NCBI RefSeq assembly: GCF_000739815.1
Contig: NZ_BBJJ01000019.1
Location: 81,914 to 145,913 of the forward strand
DNA from: Paraburkholderia mimosarum LMG 23256 = NBRC 106338
GTDB taxonomy: Bacteria > Pseudomonadota > Gammaproteobacteria > Burkholderiales > Burkholderiaceae
Direction: 5' to 3'
DNA length: 64,000 bases
Shown here: one piece after another, positions 25,968 through 35,000 of the stretch
Numbering within the stretch: position 1 is the first letter of the stretch
How the letters are laid out: each line of letters opens with the position of its first letter
Position numbers and translations under genes: made by a program
Notes under the pieces: model-generated
Told to the model about the DNA's origin: nothing
Database searches by the model: none
What the model saw: the letters and a program-made list of their open reading frames with translations, nothing else

Positions 25968-27812
25968 TCAGTGTGTTTGGGCCTTGTGGCCTTTGGCGAC
26001 GGCGACGACAAAGCCACCATCGCGCAGCGTCACGACCTGTGCTTCGCGGCCGCTGTCCCGGTGCCGCATGTGCAAATGGCCGCTCGCTTCAATGGCCGCA
26101 GCCTCGAAGCGGTGCGGCGTGCTGTCGACGCCCGTGCCGAACAGTTTGCCGAACGCTTCCTTCGCACACCACAGGCGCGTGACCCATTCGTCGCTCGGCT
26201 CTGCGGCGAGCGTCTCGAGCAGTGCGCGTTCGGAAGCGCTCGCGATCGCCTTGACGAAATCCGCGCCGCGCGGCGCAATCCGTTCCAGGTCGATGCCGAC
26301 GGGCGCGCGCTGTGCGATTGCCACAGCCTCCTCGCCGCTATGGGCGAGGCTTACCTCCGGAATCGTGGCATACGGCCAATGCGTGACCCCGGGCTTGCCG
26401 CACGAATCGTTCGTAATCGCGAAGGCCGCCGGATGGAGCATCTCGCCACCACCTTCCTGCCGCAGCGCCCACGCGCGTAACGCATCCTTCGCTGCAATGC
26501 GCCCGAGCAGCCACTGCATCGGTTGCCCGCCGCCCGTCTTGCTTGCATAAGCCGGCATTTCCGCGACATGCAGATAATCGCGCGCGAGCAGATCCGCGTC
26601 GAAGCCGGCAAGTCGGGCCTTCGTCATGCGCTGGCACACGGTATCCGCCTGCGCGGCGCTCGTGGGCAGCGCCAGCGCGTCGCTCAACAGGTGGCGCGCA
26701 GGCCACTGCCGAAACGCCACGAGCCTGCGGTCCCACCGGAACCGCCACGAGCGCCAGTCCTGTATCCGCAGCCATACGCCGCCCTGACCGTCCTGTATCT
26801 CCACGTTGGCCGTAGGCGTTTTGCCAATCTCACCCGTCACTTCCAGGCGCATCGGCACGCGCGTTCCCGGAGCGGGTGTGGCCTGATAAAGTTCAAGCTT
26901 GCCGAGGCCGATCGGAAACGCAACGTCGCCTTGCTGCTGCGTCCAGATCGCCATGACCTGACCCACCGCGTCGAGCAGCGCGGGATCGCTGAGCAGTTGC
27001 GGCTGAGCCGTCGAACGAAACAGATCGACCGGCGCGCGCACGAGTAATTCCGCCTGCGCGCCACGCTCTCCAACGAGCAAATCGCCCACGAGGCTTTGAA
27101 AGCGCGGGCCATGAAATAGCTCACGGGCTTCATAAAGGCACGCCGCGCTCAACGTGCGTGCCCGGCTCGAAGTGACTGCGCCAAAGCGCAAATCGAGGTC
27201 GAGCTGGTAGTGCGAACTGAACAGCACGGTCGCAGTAATTGAAGGGCGCGGTTCGCCCTGTGCCACAATTTCCACGTCGATGCGGCGAATCTCACGCACA
27301 GCGTCGACATCGCGCAAGCGCCCCGTCACGCGCAGCGTGAGCGTGTCCGTATCAGCCATCGCGATCCAGCGCGCCGCAGAAACGCGTTCGAATCCAGTCA
27401 GTCCATAGCCCGGCGCCAGGCAAGCCGCCGCTTCGGCCATGATCTCGAGGCTCATCGTCATCGGCACGACGGGGAAGCAGGCCGAGAGCGGCTTCACGTC
27501 AAGCGCGTGGATGAAATGGTGATCGGCCAGATGCAGGTCTTCATCGAGCGACAGCCTGCACTCGATCGTCACTGCCACGCCCGGCTCGTGACTCACGACT
27601 TCGCCCACGAACGGCAGCGCGCAACGCGCCTCGGGCACGGCGCGAAAGCGCTCGGGTGCGTGCGCTTCGTGCTGCCTGGAAGGCGGGCGCGCCACCGGCG
27701 GCGCCGGCCCGCGCGCGCGCTCAAACCCCTCCGTTGCCGCGAGTTCCGCGGCGGACTGCACCTCGTGAAGCCGCGCAATGATGGGTAGCCCGGGTTCATG
27801 GTGGTTCACCAT
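25968..27812 (-). CDS. Polyketide dehydratase fused to 4'-phosphopantetheinyl transferase
   Basis: A two-part enzyme of 614 residues. Residues about 62-360 form a double-hotdog dehydratase: SLDEDLHLADHHFIHALDV carries the catalytic His near residue 98, VVPMTMSLEIMAEAA is the dehydratase dimer helix, and SDPALLDAVGQVMA supplies the Asp of the second hotdog. Residues about 440-610 form an Sfp/AcpT-type phosphopantetheinyl transferase with VGIDLERI (about 504) and LWCAKEAFGKLFG (about 547), the Mg/CoA motifs. The ATG at 27812 overlaps the type III PKS stop (TGATG). It would remove water from the beta-hydroxyacyl-ACP made by the KR and would also charge the synthase ACP. In pfa clusters these jobs are separate genes (dehydratases in PfaC, the transferase PfaE). 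Confidence 0.88.
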   Translation of the reverse strand: MVNHHEPGLPIIARLHEVQSAAELAATEGFERARGPAPPVARPPSRQHEAHAPERFRAVPEARCALPFVGEVVSHEPGVAVTIECRLSLDEDLHLADHHFIHALDVKPLSACFPVVPMTMSLEIMAEAAACLAPGYGLTGFERVSAARWIAMADTDTLTLRVTGRLRDVDAVREIRRIDVEIVAQGEPRPSITATVLFSSHYQLDLDLRFGAVTSSRARTLSAACLYEARELFHGPRFQSLVGDLLVGERGAQAELLVRAPVDLFRSTAQPQLLSDPALLDAVGQVMAIWTQQQGDVAFPIGLGKLELYQATPAPGTRVPMRLEVTGEIGKTPTANVEIQDGQGGVWLRIQDWRSWRFRWDRRLVAFRQWPARHLLSDALALPTSAAQADTVCQRMTKARLAGFDADLLARDYLHVAEMPAYASKTGGGQPMQWLLGRIAAKDALRAWALRQEGGGEMLHPAAFAITNDSCGKPGVTHWPYATIPEVSLAHSGEEAVAIAQRAPVGIDLERIAPRGADFVKAIASASERALLETLAAEPSDEWVTRLWCAKEAFGKLFGTGVDSTPHRFEAAAIEASGHLHMRHRDSGREAQVVTLRDGGFVVAVAKGHKAQTH

Positions 27813-29041
27813 CACACCTTCTCCAACACGAGGCCCGTCACCGTCAGCCCGGGTCCGAAGCCGAGTGAGACGACACGCGTGCCTGGCGGGATCGCCTTCT
27901 CTTCGAGGATGCCTTTCAGAATATGCGGGATCGTCGCCGAGGACATGTTGCCGTTGTCGCGGAAGACCTGCTTGCTGATGGCGACGTTTTCGTCACGCAA
28001 ACCCAATTCGTCCTGAATGTGCTCGACGATCCGCGGTCCTCCAGGATGGATCGCGAACATGAGCGAATGTTTCTCCCGTTCGAAATCGATATCCACCTTG
28101 CGCAGCAGCGATACGACAAATGCGCGCACGTATTGCTTGATGAGGATGGGGACTCTCACCGAGAGAGTCATCTGGAACTGATGCGACGCGGGCACCCAGG
28201 TCATGTCGTCGGCCGAATCGGGAAGCAGGTGCTCGTGGAGCGCGAGAATCCTGAGACCACGGAGTCCTTGCGCGCGCACATAGTCGTCCGAGCAAACCGA
28301 ATACTTGATGAACCCATCCGCGAACAGGGTCGTCACGATGATGTTCTCCACGCTGAAATCCTCGAGGTTGGTGTGACCCGAGAGAAGCTCGGTGTGGACA
28401 ATATCGACTCGTTGCTTGCGTGGCGTTACCCCAAAATGCGAGGAGGACAGAAAACCGTGCGCCATTCTGATGGCCGGAAAGGCCCCGTAACAGCCCATGT
28501 GATAGCTATGCGTGACCGTGGTATCGAACCATTCCCTGTGCGCGACCATGCGTTCCACCGGACTCGGCGCGAGATAGCCGGAGCAGGTCACGTGGATCAG
28601 GTCATTCGGTGCGGTGGTGATGCCATCGTACATTTCGGCCATGCAGCCACTGACAACCTTTTCGTAGTTTTCGTGGCGCTCCTTGAGATCCGCGCCTTTG
28701 AAGTCCGCCGGATCGGAGGAGTACATCCGCAGGTGCTTGTACTCCGGAGGCAGTTCGGCCAGAACCAGCTCGCCATCGGAAATACGAATATCCCTGAGGC
28801 GCGGGAAGAACACCAGCTGCCTTCTCCTGATCTGGTCCGGCGAAACGGCGTACCTGGCGAACTTTTCCTTCACCTCGTGAATCGCCTGACGAACGCCCTC
28901 CTTGCTCTTGATATCGTGGCTCTTGCAGTAACCTCTGGCGATTCCATACGCGCAAACCTCCAGCGCGACGCGTTGCGGCACGGGTTTCGCGATTTTTGCC
29001 GGCCAGAAGTCAACGAGCACCGGCTTGTCAAAAGTGTTCAT
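27812..29041 (-). CDS. Type III polyketide synthase (chalcone/stilbene synthase family)
   Basis: A 409-residue homodimeric condensing enzyme. The catalytic triad is complete: Cys153 in HVTCSGYLAPSP, His332 in FAIHPGGPRIVEH and Asn365 in RDNGNMSSATIPHIL. The C-terminal GFGPGLTVTGLVLEKV is the family end motif. Such enzymes extend a starter acyl group with malonyl-CoA and close it into a pyrone, resorcinol or phloroglucinol ring. Its start overlaps the PKS stop (ATGA), so the two are made together. In Azotobacter, the Ars type I synthase hands a long acyl chain directly to a type III enzyme; by analogy this enzyme may take its starter from the neighbouring ACP. The ring type cannot be told. Confidence 0.9.
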   Translation of the reverse strand: MNTFDKPVLVDFWPAKIAKPVPQRVALEVCAYGIARGYCKSHDIKSKEGVRQAIHEVKEKFARYAVSPDQIRRRQLVFFPRLRDIRISDGELVLAELPPEYKHLRMYSSDPADFKGADLKERHENYEKVVSGCMAEMYDGITTAPNDLIHVTCSGYLAPSPVERMVAHREWFDTTVTHSYHMGCYGAFPAIRMAHGFLSSSHFGVTPRKQRVDIVHTELLSGHTNLEDFSVENIIVTTLFADGFIKYSVCSDDYVRAQGLRGLRILALHEHLLPDSADDMTWVPASHQFQMTLSVRVPILIKQYVRAFVVSLLRKVDIDFEREKHSLMFAIHPGGPRIVEHIQDELGLRDENVAISKQVFRDNGNMSSATIPHILKGILEEKAIPPGTRVVSLGFGPGLTVTGLVLEKV

Positions 29042-32000
29042 TTGGATACGCTCCCCTTTTCGTTGCCAAGCCGCAGCATGGCGATCTGCTGGATGCTCGA
29101 CGAAATGACCAGCTCAGGCTCGCCGCTCGCCCCACGTTCCAGTTCCTTGATGAAGTGGCGCCTGCCCTGCTCGACCGGAATCGGACGGATCGAGCGCGAT
29201 GCATAGAGGCGGCGCAGCTCGTCGCTGACCATGCCGGCGTCCCAGGGCCCCCAGTTGATCGCGACGGCGTGGACGTGAGGCCAGTTGTGGCACATCCGGT
29301 CGGCGAGCTTGTTGAGGACCTCGTTCGCGGCGCTGTAGTCGCTCTGGCCCACGTTGCCGAAGCGCCCCGTCACCGACGAGAAGAACACGATGAACTTCAG
29401 CCCCTCGGGATGCAGCTTGCGTTCGAGCACGAGCGCGGGCGTCACCTTGGTGCCGAACACGGCGTCGAAAGACTCGAGCGGCTTGTCGGCAATCAGTTTG
29501 TCGCTGATGATGCCCGCTCCGTGAAGTACGCCGTCGATACGACCCCACCGCGCGTAAATATCATCGATCAGTGCTGCGAATCGTTCTTCGTCGCGCACGT
29601 CGAGGCTGTGATACTCCACCTCCGATCCGGCCGCACGCATCGCGGCCAGATTGGTGCGCATCTCCCTGTCGCGCAGGATGCGCCTGTGGACGCGGTCGAT
29701 TTCCGCAGGGGTCACCTTCTCGTGGCTCGCACGCATATCGCGGATCAGGATCTGTTTGAGCTCGGCCGGGTCCTCGATGCCGGCGATCGCCCCGTGCTCT
29801 TCCTCGGGCAGTGCGCTGCGGCCCACGACGATGAGCCGCGGGTGATAGCGCTCGGCAAGCGCGCGCGTTACGTCGGCGGTGATGCCGCACGCGCCGCCGG
29901 TCACGAGCACGATCGCGTCGGGATCGAGCGTGAGCCGCGAGAGATCCTGCCCTACGACGTCGTAGTGCTTCAGGTCGAGTAGCCAGCGGCCTTCACCGGT
30001 GTAGCCCACCTCGATTCCGGACTGAGCGCTGCGCACTTCGGCGATCACATGCGCCGCCTGTGTTTCGGGCGGGAGCGCCGGGTCGAAGTCGACACATTTG
30101 ACCTTGGCGCCAGCCCATTCACGCGCCACCGACTTCGCGACGCCAAGCACGCCCGCGCTCCGAGCCTCGAACGCACGCGAGCGGCTCAGTCCGAACTGCC
30201 CGTCGAATGCCGTCACATTGACGATCCAGGCACCACCATTCACGCCGGTCCTCAAATCTGCTTCGAACGCCTTGAGCAGCAGAAAGAGCGCGCGTGCGTC
30301 GTGCTCGTGCGCCGCACCCGATGCGCCCATCAGATTGATGAGCGCGCCGCAAGGCCCCGGCAAGGCGGCGGCGACCCGCTCGCGCAGCGCCTTCACGGGC
30401 TCGAGCGCGGAAAAGTCGCACTCGAATCGCGTCGCGTCGTCGAGCACGCGTGTAACCGCTCCCGGCACGATGCGTGTCACGAGGCCGCCCTTTGACTGCA
30501 ACGCGTGCGCGAAAGCGTCTGCAAGCGGCCCGTCCCCGACGAGCAGGATCGTTTCCCCGGCGGGGAAACCGCCTGGCTCGCCCGGCGCGTCGAGGCCGGC
30601 GGCCACCGCGTGCACCGCATAGCACTGCACCGGGTCGGCGTGTGCATGGCCGTGTTCGGGCTCCACCCCCTCACTGCGTGAAGACGGTGGAGCCGGTGCT
30701 TTTTTTGACGAAGGCCCTCCCGCATCGGCAACGGGTGCTTCCGCTGCGTCGCTGGTCATGCGCGTGTACCACGCGACGATCTCGTTTAGCGACTTCAGAC
30801 CCGACAGCTCTTCGATCACCGCTTCCTCGTCGCGCTCGCCGAGCAGGTTGTATTTCACCATCAGGCTGCTGAAGATTTCGATGCGCTTGATCGAGTCGAT
30901 GCCGAGATCCGCTTCCATGTGCGCGTCGAGGTCGAGCATGTCGACGGGATAGCCCGTGCGTTCGGAGACGGCCTGCAGCAACTCGGCCCTGAACTCGTCC
31001 GGCGAACCAAGCTTCTCCGCGGACGTCTTCTCTGACACCGCCTGCACGGCTTGTGGCGCTTGCACGCCTTCGGGCACCACGATGGCGGGCTCGATCGATC
31101 CGGTCGACGGAGCAAAGGCGAGGACCTCTGCGGCGGGCACCACGGCCGCCGCAATCTGCCTCGGCAAGACCGGCGCGGGCGGTACGCCACCGAGTATTTG
31201 CGGTATGCCGGGCTGCGCTGCATGGGGTGCGACTTGAGGTGCCGCCTGGGGCAAGACTTGAGGCGCGAGCGCCGCGGGGGCCGGCATGCCAACATGCAGT
31301 GCAAACGGCGCGCTCGGCAAAACCGGCTCGGCCATCGGCACCCGCTGCGGCGATGCGCCGACAAGCTGCGTTTGAAAGTCAATGAAGTACCTCAGACTGC
31401 GCTGCTGTTCGAACTGCAGGTCGAGCAGACGCGCGACGCCATACTGGATTTGGGCGAATTCGGCTTCCGAACAGCGGGCGCCCCCGTTCATCGCGGCGAC
31501 CGGCATCGCCGCCGGCCCTTCGCCGGGAGGGTGTTCTATTTTCATCGCGGCTCTCCTGTCGCTGGTGGTGGGTGTCGTTGGCGGCGGCGCCGGCACCACG
31601 GCCGGTGCGGCTGCGGTGGCGGCGGCCGCGGCCTTGGGGGCAGCGGGCGGGGCGCAGGCGGCAGCGGCCACGGTCGGTGCGCCCGATGCGATACCGGCCG
31701 CGCCGGCAGCGAAGGCCGTGCCGTCGCAGACCGCACTAGCCGGCTCAGCTGGGCTGCGGGCGGCCGGCTTCTCAGGTGCGTGCCATGGCACCGCGCGCGC
31801 GGCGCTGACACGCCAGACGAGCGGTCCTGGCGCGGCGCGCTTCGCTGCCTCCGCGAAGACCTCGGCGACGGTCCAGTCATGCAGGCCGCGATGCGCGAAC
31901 CACGCGTCGAGCCGCACGAGGAGTCCGAGCGCCAGGGCCTGCGCGAGCAGTTGTGCCAGTTGCAGCCAGCCCGGACGGCCTGGCGCGTCGAGCCCGAGTA

Positions 32001-35000
32001 TCGCGTGTGGACGCTCGCCCAGCACGCGCTCGACGAGGCCACCGAGCACGAGCCCCGGACCGCATTCGATGAACACGCGGGCGCCGGCCGCATAGAGCGC
32101 TTCGATTTCGTCCGTGAATCGCACGGGCTCCGCGATGTGGCGCGCAAGCAGTTCGCGCACCGCATCGCCGGATTCCGGATACGGCTGGGCTGTCGTATTG
32201 CTGTACACGGGCACACGCGGCGCCTGGAATTCGACGCCCGCGAGTTCCGCGGCCAACGCATCGCGTGGCGCGGCCATGATTGCGCAATGAAACGCCGCGC
32301 TCACTGGCAGCCGCTTCACGCGCATGCCCGTGGCCGCCAGGACGGGCAACGCTGCATCGACGGCTTCCACCGTGCCCGCCACAATGGTCTGATCCGGCGC
32401 GTTCAGGTTGGCGATGGTGACGTCCAGTCCGTGTGTTTCAATCAGCGCGGACACTCGCGGCCCCTGCGCTTCGAGCGCGGCCATCGCACCCTCGGGCGCG
32501 GCCGCCGACAATCGGCCCCGAACCTTCGAAATACGAATCAAGTCTTTCCGCGACATCGCCCCGGCTGCACAGAGCGCAACGTATTCGCCGTAACTGTGAC
32601 CGGCCATGAAGTCAGCGCGCAGGCCGAAATGCGTCAGGACCTCGAATGCGGCCATGCCCACCATACCGAGCGCAGGCTGCGCGACGGCGGTGTTGTTGAG
32701 TGCCTGCTGCTGAAGCTCTCGATCCGCGTCGCTGAACACAGGCAGCGGATAAATATGCGGTGCCACCCGCGCTTCGAGGGCGCCGCCTTCACCCCCGGTC
32801 CCTTCGTCGAAGCACGAATGCAGATCAGGCATCGCCGTCACGAGATCGCGCAGCATGTTGACGCGCTGCGATCCCTGTCCCGGGAACAGGAAGCACACGC
32901 CATGCGGGCCTTCCACGTTCTCGCGATAGTAGAGCGCAGGCGGCATGGTGATCTCTGCGCAACCGGGCAATCTGTCCAGCGCGCGCGCAAGCTTGCTCTT
33001 CAGGTCGTCGACAGACGTCGCCAGCAGTACGAGCCGGCAAGAATGGGAGCCGTTCACGCGCTCGACCGCACTCTGCTCGCGGCAAAGCGACCACGCGAGC
33101 TGGGCCAGATCGATCTGCTCGGGGTAAGCGAGACCCTCGAGCAGGCGGCGGGCCGCCTTTTCGATCTCCCCCCTGTTCGGCCCGGCGAACGCGAATATTT
33201 CGACATCCCTGGGGTTCAGATCGATGGCATCGCTTTCGCGATACTGGCCAGCGTATTCAGCGAGGACCGTATGGAAATTCGTTCCTCCGAAGCCAAACGC
33301 ACTCACGCCGCAGTAGCGCGGATGCGAGCGTCCTTCATGCAGCCACGGACGCGATTCCGTGTTCACGTAGAACGGCGAAGTGGCGAAGTCGATGGCGCTC
33401 GCGGGCCGCTCTACGCCGAGCGTGGGAGGCAGTACACGATGCCGTAGTGCAAGCGCCGCCTTGATGAGCCCGGCCATGCCGGCGGCAACCTTCGTATGGC
33501 CGATCATCGACTTCACCGACCCCACGGCGCAGACCTGGCGCCCGTGCGATGCCTCACCAAAGGCGACATTGAGCGATGTGATCTCCGATTTGTCGCCGAG
33601 CGCCGTGCCCGTGCCATGCGCCTCGATCAGCGTCACGTCGGCGGGTTCGATGCCCGCGTCCGCGTAGGTGCGCTTGAGCGCCAGGACCTGCGCGGGCGGA
33701 TGCGGCGCGGTGAGACTGCGGTTGCGTCCGTCGCTCGAACTGCCGACGCCCTTGACCACTGCGTAGATGCGGTCGCCATCGCGCTCCGCATCGGCCAGGC
33801 GCTTGAGCACCGCCGCGCCCACGCCCTCGCTGATCGCGATGCCGTCCGCGCTTTCGTCGAACGGCCGGGAGCGCCCGCGCGGCGAAAGCGCATAGGTCTG
33901 TGCGAAACACATGAAGCCGAGCGGGCCGTTCGTGCCGTCCACCCCGCCCACGAGTGCAACGTCGGCATCATGGCTGCGCAGCAGGCGGACGCCCGTATCG
34001 AGTGCGGCGAGCGACGAAGCACAGGCCGCGTCCACCGTAAAGTTCGTGCCGCCGAGATCGAGCCTGTTGGCCACGCGTCCCGCAATCACGTTGCCGAGAA
34101 TGCCCGGAAACGTGTCCTCGGTCCATTTGGGCAGCACCGTCTCGTAGATCGATGCGAGGATCTGCTCGCGCACCGTGTCGGAAAGGCCGGGCACGCTGCG
34201 CAGATAGTGCGGCAAGAGCGCCCGGAAATTGAAGATCGTGCCGAGATCGTTCATGCCGCCCACGGCGAAAATCGTCGCGGTCCGTTCGCGCGCGAAGCCT
34301 CGACGATCGAATCCGGCGTCTTCCAGCGCAAGCCGCGAGACTTCGAGCGCGAGCAGTTGCACCGGCTCGATCGACTTGATGCTGGCGGGCGGGATGCCAT
34401 AGCGTTGCGGATCGAATGCGATGTCGTCCAGAAAGCCGCCCCACTTCGAATAGATCTTGTCCGGCGTGCCGCGCTTTGGATCGAACAGATCGGCCACGCG
34501 CCAGCGGTCGTCGCTCACTTCGCGAATCGCATCCACGCCGCGCAGGATGTTCTGCCAGTATTCGCGCAGGTTCTGTGCACCGGGGAAAAGGCACGCCATG
34601 CCGACGATGGCAATGTCCTCCCGTCGCGTGCGCCCCGGGAACGACACCTGTCGCGCTCGGCGGCGCAGCAGCGCTTCGCTGCCGTCCGAAACGCTCTCGT
34701 GCAGTTCGGCGACGCTGCAGGTGGCCGAACGCAGCCGCGCGACCTCGCCGAGCATGTAGATACCCTCGTTGTGCTGCGTGGCTTCATCGACCTCGACATA
34801 GCGGTCGTCGCCGCGCTCAAGCTCCGCATTGCTGCGATGCGCGATGCCCTTCGCCGCGATGCGCAGCCGCCCGATGTTCATCATTTCCAGCTTTATCAGC
34901 GTGTCCTCGTCGGAACTCGAGGACAGGATGAGATCGCGGCGCACCTTTTCGAATTCGTCGCAAAACGGCGTTTGCGCGCAGCGCGTGTAGACACCAACAC

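Noticed and set aside
31051..33447. Plus-strand 798-codon frame
   Set aside because: Antisense to the AT and linker of the megaenzyme; low-complexity Arg/Gly sequence without domains.
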